Assembly (NCBI GenBank): GCA_013416395.1
Contig: JACCEP010000010.1
Location: forward strand, 1 to 64,000
Direction of reading: 5' to 3'
DNA length: 64,000 nucleotides
Source of the DNA: Alcaligenaceae bacterium
GTDB lineage: Bacteria; Pseudomonadota; Gammaproteobacteria; Burkholderiales; Burkholderiaceae_B
Positions 17,034 to 25,614 of this stretch are shown here, one piece after another. A program made the translations under genes and the position numbers. Under the pieces are notes generated by a model. It was not told where the DNA came from and did not search any database. It saw only the letters and a program-made list of their open reading frames with translations. How positions within the stretch are numbered: the stretch's first letter is position 1; every line of letters starts with the position of its first letter.

Positions 17034-18185
17034 CTAAGCCCAGGCATCGACGGCGTAACGCTCAATCGCCGCATCATCAAATCGGAAGCCCAGGCCAGAT
17101 CCGGCTGGAACGCGCAGTTCGCCGTTGGTAAATTCCAGTTGCGTATCGACAAGGCGGCGAAAGTTCAGCACCTGGTCGTTAGCAAAAAACTCGACATACT
17201 CCGCGTTGGGGGTGGCTGCCACCAAATGGATGTGCAAGTCATGGAACCAGTGTGGATACATGCTGACGCCAAACCCTGCTGCCGAGGCAGCAATGCGGCG
17301 CCATTCGCTAATGCCACCACATACCGCCGCGTCGGTTTGCAGCATCATGGCAGCGCGCTTTTCCAGCAGTTCCTGATGACGCCAGCGACCCGCCTCAATT
17401 TCACCGGTCGCCACAGGCACCGATGTGCGCTTGGCCAACTCAGCGTGGTTGTTGATGTCGTCGGGGCTAAAGGGCTCTTCGATAAAATAAGGGTTGTAAC
17501 GCTCATAGCGCTTCATGTATTCAAGTGCGGTGGGCAGATCTTTCCAGGCGTTATTGGCGTCCAGCATCAGCAAGATGTCGTCGCCAATGGCAGCACGAGC
17601 CGCTTTGATGCGCGCCTCTTCTTCTTGCGGGCTAAAACGGCCCACCTTCATTTTGACGGCCTTGAACCCCTTGGCCACATAGCCGGCCAGTTCTTCGCCC
17701 AGCTGCTCGTTGGTTTTGCCGTCAAGGTAATAGCCACCGCTGGCATAGGCCTTGACCGATTCTTTAGCGTAGCCACCCAGGTATTGGCTAAGCGGGAGCC
17801 CGGCCGCACGTGCGTTGCGATCCCAAAGTGCCACGTCAATAATGGACAGCGCGCGCATGGTTGACCCCGCACGGCCATGCAGCAGGGTTTCCTGGTACAT
17901 CTCTTCCCACAGACCTTCCACGCGCAACGCGTTTTGACCGACCAACATCTCTTTAAAAAGCTCACGCACAGCGTGAGTGACCATGACGCCACCCCGGCTG
18001 CCACCGTAGCAAAAGCCTATGCCCTCGTGACCGTCGGCTGTCTTGATTTTTACAACGGTATAGTCACGCGCAAATACCTTGCGCGTAGAAAATGAAGTGG
18101 CGTTGTCCAACGGAATGCTGATGGTGCGCGCTTGTACCGACTCTATGCGTGCGCCGTGAACATTGGCCCCTACGTCTTGTTTCAT
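17034..18185 (-). CDS. Enolase-superfamily acid-sugar dehydratase (MR/MLE type)
   Basis: A 383-residue mandelate racemase/muconate lactonizing enzyme family protein, which abstracts a proton alpha to a carboxylate. The KxK base is Lys178/Lys180 (KMKVG). The magnesium ligands are Asp209, Glu236 and Glu262, and a second base pair is Asp285 with His312 (PHWFHDLH). This set fits acid-sugar dehydration or epimerisation. It sits between the IlvD-type dehydratase and the DapA-type aldolase. The precise sugar acid cannot be read from the sequence. Confidence 0.9.
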   Translation of the reverse strand: MKQDVGANVHGARIESVQARTISIPLDNATSFSTRKVFARDYTVVKIKTADGHEGIGFCYGGSRGGVMVTHAVRELFKEMLVGQNALRVEGLWEEMYQETLLHGRAGSTMRALSIIDVALWDRNARAAGLPLSQYLGGYAKESVKAYASGGYYLDGKTNEQLGEELAGYVAKGFKAVKMKVGRFSPQEEEARIKAARAAIGDDILLMLDANNAWKDLPTALEYMKRYERYNPYFIEEPFSPDDINNHAELAKRTSVPVATGEIEAGRWRHQELLEKRAAMMLQTDAAVCGGISEWRRIAASAAGFGVSMYPHWFHDLHIHLVAATPNAEYVEFFANDQVLNFRRLVDTQLEFTNGELRVPAGSGLGFRFDDAAIERYAVDAWA

Positions 18186-18215
18186 GGGTGCGTCCTCTTG
18201 ATCATGCGTTAATGG

Positions 18216-19955
18216 TTAGGTTGAAGATGGCTTGGACCGCGGCACGCTGTCGGTGAATTCGGTCGGCAGAAGAAAGTCAAAGTCGCAGCCCTGGTCGGCC
18301 TGTAACACCGATTCAAGATAAAGCTTGCGGTAGCCTCGCAGCGTGGGGTCGGGCTCGGGTGATGTCAGTTGCCTGGCGCGCGCCTCCAGTTCTGCCTGTT
18401 CAACCAGCAAGCTGATGCTGCGTTCCGGCACATCCAGCTCGATGCGGTCGCCGGTGCGAACCAGCCCCAGGGGGCCACCGCACGCAGACTCAGGCGACAC
18501 GTGTACGACAATGGTGCCCGCCGCCGTGCCACTCATGCGACCATCAGAAATACGGACCATGTCTTTGACGCCTTGTCGCGCCAGTTTTTTTGGAATCGGT
18601 ATGTAGCCTGCTTCGGGCATGCCCGGCGCACCGATGGGGCCGATCTGCTTGAGCACGAGCACGTCGTCGGCGTGTACGTCCAGGTCGGGCAGGTCAATGC
18701 GTTCGGCCATGTCTTGGGTGTTTTCAAACACAACGGCACGGCCCTCGTGCACCATTAGTTCGGGTGCGGCCGCAGACTGTTTGATGATGGCGCCCGACGG
18801 TGCAAGATTGCCCCGCAAGACGGCAATGCCGCCGCGAGGGTAAATGGGCTGGCTCAGTGAGCGCACCACGTTTTGCGAGAAGGGGGGCGGGGCAGCGTCC
18901 AGTTCTTCACCCAATGTGCGGCCAGTAATCGTCAGCGCGTCAAGGTGCAGCAACGGCCTGAGCTCGCGCAGCACCGTGGTCAGGCCCCCCGCCTTGTGCA
19001 AGTCTTCCATATAGTGCTCGCCGGATGGCTTGAGGTCGACAAGTACGGGCGTCTCCGCACTCATGACGTCTACCTGATCCAGATCGATACGTATTCCCAT
19101 GCGCCCGGCAATCGCTGTCAGGTGGATGATGCCGTTGGTGGAGCCGCCTATGGCCAACAGCACGCGCAAGGCGTTTTCAAAGGCCTGGGCCGTAAGAATG
19201 CGATCAGGCGTCATGCCGGCGGCAATCATGGCTACCGCTCGTGTGCCTGTTTGCTCTGCGATGCGGGTTCGGTCGGCGGTCACTGCGGGTGCTGAAGCAC
19301 CACCCGGCAACATAATGCCCAGCGCCTCGCCCAGACACGCCATGGTGCTGGCCGTACCCATAACAGAACATGTTCCGACGCTGGCCACCAGCTGGTTGTT
19401 GACGTCAGCGATCTCGGTCGCATCGATTTCATCGGCACGGTAGTGACCCCAGTAACGTCGGCAGTCGGTACAGGCACCCACTCGTGTTCCGCGGTGGGAA
19501 CCGGTCAACATTGACCCCGTCACCAATTGAATCGCAGGGATGCCGGCCGACGCCGCGCCCATGAGCTGGGCGGGTACGGTCTTGTCGCAGCCCCCGATCA
19601 GTACCACCGAATCCATAGGTTGTGCACGTATGAGCTCCTCGGTGTCCATGGACATGAGGTTGCGCAAAAACATGCTCGTGGGATGGGAAAAGCTTTCGTG
19701 AATAGAAATTGTGGGAAATTCAATGGGAATGCCGCCTGCCAGCATGACGCCGCGCTTAACCGCTTCTATAAGTTGCGGCATGTTGCCGTGACAGGGGTTA
19801 AAGCCGCTGCCGGTGTTGGCAATACCGATGATAGGGCGATCGAGGGCCTCGTCGGTATAACCCGCACCCTTGATAAATGCCTTGCGCAAAAATAATGAAA
19901 ATTCCAGATCTCCATAGTTGGTTAACCCTTTTTTCAGACCCGTGCGCTCTGCCAT
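18216..19955 (-). CDS. IlvD/Edd-family sugar-acid dehydratase
   Basis: A 579-residue Fe-S dehydratase, cytosolic, that converts an aldonate to its 2-keto-3-deoxy form. The three cluster cysteines expected for the 2Fe-2S subgroup are Cys55 (NPCHG), Cys123 (GCDKTVPA) and Cys196 (GTCSVMGTAS). The segment GACTDCRRYWG resembles arabinonate and xylonate dehydratases rather than the valine-pathway enzyme. It is the first gene of the operon; GGAG precedes the ATG by seven bases. Its product would feed the aldolase at 16061-16978. Confidence 0.9.
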   Translation of the reverse strand: MAERTGLKKGLTNYGDLEFSLFLRKAFIKGAGYTDEALDRPIIGIANTGSGFNPCHGNMPQLIEAVKRGVMLAGGIPIEFPTISIHESFSHPTSMFLRNLMSMDTEELIRAQPMDSVVLIGGCDKTVPAQLMGAASAGIPAIQLVTGSMLTGSHRGTRVGACTDCRRYWGHYRADEIDATEIADVNNQLVASVGTCSVMGTASTMACLGEALGIMLPGGASAPAVTADRTRIAEQTGTRAVAMIAAGMTPDRILTAQAFENALRVLLAIGGSTNGIIHLTAIAGRMGIRIDLDQVDVMSAETPVLVDLKPSGEHYMEDLHKAGGLTTVLRELRPLLHLDALTITGRTLGEELDAAPPPFSQNVVRSLSQPIYPRGGIAVLRGNLAPSGAIIKQSAAAPELMVHEGRAVVFENTQDMAERIDLPDLDVHADDVLVLKQIGPIGAPGMPEAGYIPIPKKLARQGVKDMVRISDGRMSGTAAGTIVVHVSPESACGGPLGLVRTGDRIELDVPERSISLLVEQAELEARARQLTSPEPDPTLRGYRKLYLESVLQADQGCDFDFLLPTEFTDSVPRSKPSST

Positions 19956-19983
19956 TCATGACTCCGTTGGCGTTGTAGATAAT

Positions 19984-19995
19984 ATTGTCGACAAT
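19984..19995. promoter_or_regulatory. Palindromic operator candidate upstream of the sugar-acid operon
   Basis: ATTGTCGACAAT is a perfect 12-bp palindrome in an AT-rich setting 29 bases upstream of the dehydratase start. FCD-type GntR proteins bind short palindromes of this kind, so it is the probable site of the regulator encoded at 12211-12912. Confidence 0.5.
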
Positions 19996-20119
19996 TATGT
20001 CGTGAATAATAAGCGCCTGAGAATACATCTCGATACTAGCGTTTACCCTTGTTCGTTATCGGGTGCGGCAGCAAGCCCCCGCTCTGCCGTCGCGCTTCGT
20101 AACATATTCATTGGTGATA

Positions 20120-20149
20120 ATCATCTAGTCATATACATGACTAGATGAT
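20120..20149. promoter_or_regulatory. Long perfect palindrome, operator candidate for the GntR/UTRA operon
   Basis: ATCATCTAGTCAT (20120-20132) is repeated in inverse as ATGACTAGATGAT (20137-20149) around a four-base centre. It ends 29 bases before the GTG of the first operon gene, where it could block transcription. The operon encodes its own GntR/HutC regulator, the obvious binding candidate. Confidence 0.65.
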
Positions 20150-20178
20150 AAGATTGCGACCTTACTCAAGGAAATCAT

Positions 20179-21471
20179 GTGACGCTCGTAATCATTGCTG
20201 CGATCTTGTTGTCCATTGCCGTCGGCTACAAGACCAAAATAAATATCGGCTTTTTCGCCATCGTTTTTGCATATCTGATCGGGTGTTTTGGCCTTGGGTT
20301 GAAGTCATCCGAGGTGATCGGATTTTGGCCCATCAAGATATTTTTTATTATTTTGTCGGTAACCTTGTTTTACAACGTGGCCATGGTGAACGGCGCACTT
20401 GAAAAACTGGCCAACCATTTGCTATACACCTGCCGGCGTTTTCCGGCGTTGCTGCCTTTGGCGATTTTCGCGTCGGCAACCATTATTGCTGCACTGGGGG
20501 CCGGGTTTTATACGGTGCTGGCCTTTATGGCGCCGATGACACTTTTGCTTTGTCAGAAAACAGGCATGAGCAAGGTAATCGGGGGGATGGCCGTCAATTA
20601 TGGCGCCCTGGCCGGTGCCAATTTCATGACCTCTCAAAGTGGGGTGATCTTTCGTGGCCTTATGGAAGGGGCAGGGGTTACCGCACCACAGGCATTTATT
20701 AACGCAACGGCCATCTTCGCTGCCACCCTGGCTATACCAGTCGTCGTGATCGGCGCGTACCTGCTTATGTTTCGCGGCAAATTAAATATTCAGATCGCTG
20801 CCGAAAAGCCGGCACCCTTTGACCGCAAGCAAAAGCAATCACTGGTGTTGATTCTGACATTGATGGCCGTGCTGTTGGTGTTCCCTGTTTTGCACATTTT
20901 GTTTCCCCACAGTGCGTCTATCAGTTTCTTGAACTCCAAGCTCGATATCGCCTTCGTCGCCATTATTTTTTCGGTTATCAGTCTGTTGCTCCGGCTGGCT
21001 GACGAAGGAAAAGTCGTTGCCCTGGTGCCGTGGAACACGCTCATCATGATTTGCGGGGTGGGCATGCTGATCGAGGTGGCCATTCATGCTGGGGTTATTG
21101 ATGTGCTGTCTCACTGGGTATCTGCCAATATCCCGTTTCTGCTTATACCGTTGGCCATGTGTGTTATTGGCGCCTTCATGTCTATGTTTGCCAGCACACT
21201 GGGTGTTGTTACCCCTGCGCTCTTTCCTATCGTACCGGCCATAGCGGCGGCCACGGGCTACAGCCCCATGATTTTGTTTGTGTGTATTGTGGTGGGTGCG
21301 CAATCGTCTGCCATCTCGCCGTTTTCTTCGGGCGGCAGTCTCATTTTGGGCTCGGCGCCGCAGCAAGCCGACAAAACCGCATTGTTCGATGACCTGCTGT
21401 TTCGCGCCGTGCCGCTGGGCTTTGGTGCAGCGTTGTTGGCCACGCTGGTGGTTCAGGCGGTGCTGGCATGA
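20179..21471 (+). CDS. Ion-transporter superfamily organic-anion permease
   Basis: A 430-residue integral membrane protein with about 11-12 hydrophobic segments. Its N-terminal arrangement (KTKINIGFFAIVFAYLIG) is like the MatC/SLC13-type dicarboxylate carriers of the ion-transporter superfamily. GTG start with AAGGAA six bases upstream. The stop overlaps the amidohydrolase start as ATGA, so the two are translationally coupled. It probably imports the lactone or carboxylate that the next gene hydrolyses. The exact family is uncertain. Confidence 0.75.
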   Translation: MTLVIIAAILLSIAVGYKTKINIGFFAIVFAYLIGCFGLGLKSSEVIGFWPIKIFFIILSVTLFYNVAMVNGALEKLANHLLYTCRRFPALLPLAIFASATIIAALGAGFYTVLAFMAPMTLLLCQKTGMSKVIGGMAVNYGALAGANFMTSQSGVIFRGLMEGAGVTAPQAFINATAIFAATLAIPVVVIGAYLLMFRGKLNIQIAAEKPAPFDRKQKQSLVLILTLMAVLLVFPVLHILFPHSASISFLNSKLDIAFVAIIFSVISLLLRLADEGKVVALVPWNTLIMICGVGMLIEVAIHAGVIDVLSHWVSANIPFLLIPLAMCVIGAFMSMFASTLGVVTPALFPIVPAIAAATGYSPMILFVCIVVGAQSSAISPFSSGGSLILGSAPQQADKTALFDDLLFRAVPLGFGAALLATLVVQAVLA

Positions 21472-22286
21472 AAACACTAATAAAGGTTGACACACACGCG
21501 CATATATTTTCCTTGCCGAAAACACTGGTCGAAGGTGCGCGTTACCGTCCAGATGCGGATGCGTTGCTCGACGATTACTTGGCCAACCTGGATCAGCATG
21601 GCGTGGATTATGGTGTACTGGTCCAGCCCAGCTTTCTGGGTGTTGACAATGCGCAGATGCTTGACGCCATTGCCCGGCAGCCCAAGCGCCTAAAAGGCAT
21701 TGCGGTGCTTCCTTTGGACACAGACATATCGACGCTGGTAACCCTGGCTTCTCAGGGTATTGTGGGTGCCCGTTTAAATCTGTTTGGCAAGCCTTTGCCT
21801 GATTTTAAGTTGCCTGTATGGCAACGGTTTCTGGCAGTTCTGGGTGACCAAGGCTGGCAGCTCGAGCTGCATTGCCCGCCGGCGTATCTTCGCGTTTTGC
21901 TGCCCGCGCTGCACGACTATGCAGGGCCGGTTGTCATTGACCATTTTGGTCGGCCCGACCCTCAAAAAGGTACAAACGATGAAGATTATCAGGCGGTTCT
22001 TGATCTTCTGGATCCATCCATGCACTGGATCAAGGTGTCGGGGTACTACCGTCTGGGCACAGGCGAACGTGGTTGCCATCATGCACAAGAGGCGTATCGT
22101 CAGCTGGTCGAAAAGGGGATGGGGCATCGGCTGGTGTGGGGCAGTGACTGGCCGCATACCCAACATGGTGATCAGGTAAACTACGACGCATCGGTTCGCT
22201 TTCTTGATTCGCTGGTCTCCGACGCAACAACGCGTATGCAGATCCTGGGCGAGAACGCGCTAAACCTATTCAATTTTGCGCCATGA
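21468..22286 (+). CDS. Amidohydrolase-family lactonase (LigI-like)
   Basis: A 272-residue TIM-barrel metallohydrolase related to 2-pyrone-4,6-dicarboxylate lactonase and 4-sulfomuconolactone hydrolase. The metal motif VDTHAHIF is at residues 7-14 (His10, His12), VVIDHFGRPDP is mid-protein, and LVWGSDWPHTQH carries the catalytic aspartate. It overlaps both neighbours by four bases. Hydrolysis of a lactone or pyrone carboxylic acid is the family role; the substrate here is not known. Confidence 0.88.
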   Translation: MKTLIKVDTHAHIFSLPKTLVEGARYRPDADALLDDYLANLDQHGVDYGVLVQPSFLGVDNAQMLDAIARQPKRLKGIAVLPLDTDISTLVTLASQGIVGARLNLFGKPLPDFKLPVWQRFLAVLGDQGWQLELHCPPAYLRVLLPALHDYAGPVVIDHFGRPDPQKGTNDEDYQAVLDLLDPSMHWIKVSGYYRLGTGERGCHHAQEAYRQLVEKGMGHRLVWGSDWPHTQHGDQVNYDASVRFLDSLVSDATTRMQILGENALNLFNFAP

Positions 22287-23044
22287 ATTTCCCTGCATTT
22301 GATCAAATGCCTGCATCACCTCCCACGCCGTTTGAAGGCGTAGCCGTACCTCTCTATGAGCGGGTTCGCCTGGCTATTCAAGAACGGCTGGTTCATCGTG
22401 CCTGGAGTTCTTCCGAGCCTATTCCCACTGAACAGGCGCTGTCGCTAGAGTACGGTGTATCGGTTGGCACCATCCGCAAGGCCGTTGAGCGGCTTGTCAA
22501 AGATGGTCTGCTGGTCAAAGTACAGGGCAAGGGCACATACATAAAACGCCCAGATTTTCAAAATTCGCTGCTGCGTTTTTTTCGTTACCGCGACACGGCG
22601 GGTAATCAGGTTGTGCCTACGGGTCTGGTAAAGAAACTGTCAGTGGTCCAACCCATTGCAGACATCAACCAACGCCTGGGTCTGGGGGCTGACGAGGCGC
22701 TCATACACCTGGAGCGTGTGCGGCTGGTAGAAGAGCGCATTGTTTTAAGCGAAAGCATCTGGTTGTCCAAGTCCAGGTTTGGCAAGCTGGTTGATGTACC
22801 GCTCGGTCACTTTGGCAACTTGCTGTATCCCTTCTACGATGAAGTGTGTGACCAGTTTGTGTTCTCGGCTACCGAAACGCTAACATTTACCACCAGCCAT
22901 GTTGACGCGTACTTAAATACCCATGCGGGCGACCTGCTGGTAAAAATAGAAAGAACCGCCCACGACATCAAAGGCAAGCCCATCGAGTACAGGGTGTCTT
23001 ACGGGCATGCGCAAAATTTTCGTTACGAAATCCGTATTCAATAA
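22283..23044 (+). CDS. GntR-family regulator with UTRA domain (HutC subgroup)
   Basis: A 253-residue repressor with an N-terminal winged helix (PTEQALSLEYGVSVGTIRKA, then VERLVKDGLLVKVQGKGTYI) and a C-terminal UTRA effector domain (about 110-250). It is the third gene of an operon with ATGA overlaps, so it likely autoregulates the set through the palindrome at 20120-20149. Confidence 0.92.
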   Translation: MNFPAFDQMPASPPTPFEGVAVPLYERVRLAIQERLVHRAWSSSEPIPTEQALSLEYGVSVGTIRKAVERLVKDGLLVKVQGKGTYIKRPDFQNSLLRFFRYRDTAGNQVVPTGLVKKLSVVQPIADINQRLGLGADEALIHLERVRLVEERIVLSESIWLSKSRFGKLVDVPLGHFGNLLYPFYDEVCDQFVFSATETLTFTTSHVDAYLNTHAGDLLVKIERTAHDIKGKPIEYRVSYGHAQNFRYEIRIQ

Positions 23045-23195
23045 ACAGCCTGCAACCTGGCCGTGCCTGGCTGTAAAAAATGGTGTCATGTCGTGTCTGA
23101 AGCAAGGGTTTGCCTAGCTGTTGGGCGGTTCTGACGTAGCTTGTTTGCTATCATCGACGTATCGATTTCCGTCCAAGGATACCGTTATCGTCCTG

Positions 23196-24461
23196 ATGCA
23201 AAAGGCTAACAAAACCCACCCAAGCCCGTACTCCAAAGAGCGCACTCGCGGTCATTCAACAACGCCGACCGCCGGGCAGGGTGGCCACTCAATCACGCTC
23301 GACGGCGTGCGCGGGCTCGCCGCCATCAGCGTCATTTTTTCCCATGTCTTTTTGCTTTATTACAGCGAGATTCATTATGGTCTTGCTGACGGGGCTCCGT
23401 CCACGCTTGCTCTGAGCATTTTTAATTCGCCCGTCACGTTTTTTTATCGTGGTGGTGCGGCGGTGTTGCTGTTTTTTTTACTCAGCGGCTATGTACTATG
23501 TTCTGCCTGCGTCAAGAAGGCGCCGCTGGATGACAACTACGTGTCGATGGCGGCAAGCAAGCGTTATCTGCGCCTTGGCCTGCCGGTGGCGGCGGCGGTG
23601 CTTATTGGCTATCTGGGTATCGTGCTCAATGCATTCCCTTCGGCGCCGGCAGGCATCAATAATTTCCTTGATTTCCCCGATCAGGGACTGGGCTTTGCTC
23701 AGATGCTGAAGTCTGCACTGTACGGCAGTATGCTGCTGGGTGATGGCAATTTTGATTACGTGCTGTGGACCATCTCTATTGAGTTTTATGGTTCGTTGCT
23801 GGTTTTTGCGCTCTTTGCCCTAACGCACAAAAACAGAATGTTATCGATCACGCTATGCATGGTGCTGGCTTGTTTTTTGTTGCTTCTGCCCAAGGCGTAC
23901 AGCCTTTACAGTTTGTTCTTTTTTGGCGCCGCATTGGCTCAAGTCGATTTTGCGGCGATAAGAAGGCTGCCCGCGCGTCGCGTGGCCTTGCTGACAGTGC
24001 CTCTGCTTTTGTCTGGATGTTATCTGATCGGTTTTTATGCAACCAGCGCTTCCTATCGCTGGCTCGAGCCTGTGACCGCTGGGTATCAGCGCTTGGCACC
24101 GCACGCTGATTCTTCGATCGTATACCCTGCGTTGGGGGCGCTCTGCATACTGGTGTCTATCCTGGCCAGTGCCGGCCGAAACCGCTTAGTTGAACCCGGC
24201 CCAGGCGCAAAGCTGCTGGCATGGGTAGGCAAGCTGTCGTTTTCCGTTTATTTGCTGCATCCATTTATGCTGGCCACTGCGGGTAAATATATATTTCTTG
24301 AAATGGGCAAGAATAGGTATTCGCTTCTGGTCTGTCTGGTGGTTGTGTTCTCTGGCACCTATTTTTTCTCGTATTTTTTTTATAAACATGTCGACAGGCC
24401 ATCCATGAAGATCGCGGACAAGTTTGGCAAGCGGCTGTTTATGGCTCAGCGCACAGCCTGA
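23196..24461 (+). CDS. Acyltransferase 3 family membrane protein
   Basis: A 421-residue integral membrane O-acyltransferase, which modifies surface polysaccharides, LPS or other exported glycans. The family start LDGVRGLAAISVIFSHVFLL carries the conserved arginine and histidine, and about ten hydrophobic segments follow. I chose the ATG at 23196; the open frame to 23121 has no good start. No glycan cluster is adjacent, so the acceptor is unknown. Confidence 0.85.
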   Translation: MQKANKTHPSPYSKERTRGHSTTPTAGQGGHSITLDGVRGLAAISVIFSHVFLLYYSEIHYGLADGAPSTLALSIFNSPVTFFYRGGAAVLLFFLLSGYVLCSACVKKAPLDDNYVSMAASKRYLRLGLPVAAAVLIGYLGIVLNAFPSAPAGINNFLDFPDQGLGFAQMLKSALYGSMLLGDGNFDYVLWTISIEFYGSLLVFALFALTHKNRMLSITLCMVLACFLLLLPKAYSLYSLFFFGAALAQVDFAAIRRLPARRVALLTVPLLLSGCYLIGFYATSASYRWLEPVTAGYQRLAPHADSSIVYPALGALCILVSILASAGRNRLVEPGPGAKLLAWVGKLSFSVYLLHPFMLATAGKYIFLEMGKNRYSLLVCLVVVFSGTYFFSYFFYKHVDRPSMKIADKFGKRLFMAQRTA

Positions 24462-24549
24462 TCGTGATGCTTGGCAGATGTGGTGCCAGTGAACCGTAGG
24501 GGGCGTCGCCATTCTGGCGGGCGTCGATGTCAATACCGAGACGATCAAT

Positions 24550-24584
24550 GTCTGCTTTAAGCCCCGAAAAAGGGGCGGGCAGAC
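24550..24584. terminator. Hairpin between convergent genes
   Basis: A two-part stem, GTCTGC/GCAGAC (24550-24555, 24579-24584) and GCCCC/GGGGC (24561-24565, 24572-24576) with a GAAAAA loop, lies between the convergent acyltransferase and FMN reductase genes. It may end transcription from either side, although no long T run follows. Confidence 0.4.
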
Positions 24585-24660
24585 GCAGAGACGATGAGGC
24601 CACTTTCTTTGGAATGCTTACCTGTGATTAGCGGCCTGCTACTGCGGTAACGGCAATAAA

Positions 24661-25212
24661 TCAGTTGCTGTGTTGCTTTACCCAGGCTACATAGCGATCC
24701 ATCCAGCGCTGCAAAAACGCTTTGCTGTTTTCACCTATGCTGCCGTCTTCGTTGAACAGGCCTTCTTTTGCCTGAACGAAAGCTTCAGGCTGGCCCATGG
24801 TGGGCATGTCCAGGCAGGCAAGTGAGTTTCTGAGATGCTGCTGGGCCATCGCGGTGCCGGTGGCGCCTGGCGACACACCCAGCACGCCGGCTGGCTTGCC
24901 AGCCCAGACGCTTTTGCCTGAAGGCCGCGAAGCATGATCTATGGCGTTTTTGAGCGCACTCGGAACACTGCGGTTGTGCTCTGGCGTTACAAATACGACC
25001 CCGTTGGCCTCTACGATTTCTGTTTTCAGGCGCTTGACCGAGGGCGCCTGATCTTTGTCATCATCTTGGTTGTAAAGCGGAAGATCGCTGATTTCGATTT
25101 GCTTAAACGTAAAGTCTGGCGGCGCCAGTTTTGCAAGGGCGCCAGCAAGTTTGAGGTTAAAAGACTCTTTACGCAAGCTTCCCACAATAACAGCGATCTT
25201 GTATTCATTCAT
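24661..25212 (-). CDS. NADPH-dependent FMN reductase family flavoprotein
   Basis: A 183-residue flavodoxin-like reductase. The phosphate loop VIVGSLRKESFN follows the first strand, and FVTPEHNRSVPSALKNAID is the flavin-ring motif. Length and motifs match the quinone/chromate/FMN reductase (ChrR-like) group. The ATG at 25212 is preferred over 25218 because GGAG then has a six-base spacer. It stands alone; the substrate is unknown. Confidence 0.85.
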   Translation of the reverse strand: MNEYKIAVIVGSLRKESFNLKLAGALAKLAPPDFTFKQIEISDLPLYNQDDDKDQAPSVKRLKTEIVEANGVVFVTPEHNRSVPSALKNAIDHASRPSGKSVWAGKPAGVLGVSPGATGTAMAQQHLRNSLACLDMPTMGQPEAFVQAKEGLFNEDGSIGENSKAFLQRWMDRYVAWVKQHSN

Positions 25213-25358
25213 GCTCATCTCCGGTAAGGGTAAGGCTGATTCGGTAACGGTATAGCGCCCTATGGATTCTAGCGGTAAATGGGGCGGGGTTAGATGTCAG
25301 CCGGTAACTGCCTTTTCTTATAGGTGATTATCCTAGGTGGAGTTCCATGGCACTGGCT

Positions 25359-25390
25359 AAAACCCGCCCACCGACAGGCCACGGGGCGGG
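25359..25390 (-). terminator. Orphan minus-strand terminator
   Basis: CCCGCCC (25363-25369) pairs with GGGCGGG (25384-25390). Read on the minus strand the stem is followed by TTTT, the form of an intrinsic terminator. No established minus-strand gene lies just upstream of it, which suggests a small or decayed gene at 25474-25593. Confidence 0.5.
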
Positions 25391-25473
25391 CTCTGCTTCT
25401 CGTCTAAAGCAACTGTCTTGTTGCTTGTATTAGCCGTACGCCCTGTATTTTGGTGGGTCTGCGTCATGTCGTA

Positions 25474-25593
25474 TTAATTAGCGTGGGCTTCTTCTTTCAG
25501 CCAATCGTATTCATATTGCTGCAATACGTTTTCTATACGTGAAGTGTTGCTTTCGCAATTCGAGAGTGTTCTGACTCCGTCTGATCGATACAC
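25474..25593 (-). pseudogene. Short minus-strand frame, possible 3' relic of a lost gene
   Basis: From a GTG at 25593 the minus strand encodes 39 residues ending SRIENVLQQYEYDWLKEEAH then AN and a stop at 25474. The end is charged and helix-like, as in a real protein tail. A terminator-like hairpin follows 84 bases downstream. There is no ribosome site and the frame abuts the next operon, so it may be the tail of a gene that lost its 5' part, or chance. Confidence 0.25.
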
Positions 25594-25614
25594 TGATTTG
25601 ATTAGGAGGAACAC

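Larger units (their letters stand above)
25219..25614. other. Intergenic region upstream of the acyl-CoA dehydrogenase operon
   Basis: Almost 400 bases without a secure gene. It holds a hairpin with a minus-strand T tail (25359-25390), a second hairpin AAGCAAC/GTTGCTT (25407-25413, 25420-25426) and a short minus-strand frame (25474-25593). AGGAGG before 25615 is the ribosome site of the next gene. Confidence 0.5.

Noticed and set aside
16061-17152. Longer form of the DapA-family protein starting at 17152
   Set aside because: It overlaps the upstream dehydratase gene by more than 100 bases; the TTG at 16978 has AAGGAG at ideal spacing and gives the family length.
16980-17864. Plus-strand frame of 294 codons opposite the enolase-superfamily gene
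   Set aside because: Antisense to a gene with all catalytic residues in place; its composition is that expected of a mirrored coding frame.
20839-21525. Minus-strand frame of 228 codons, rich in Arg, Gln and His
   Set aside because: Antisense to the transporter gene; the composition is that of a reversed membrane protein.
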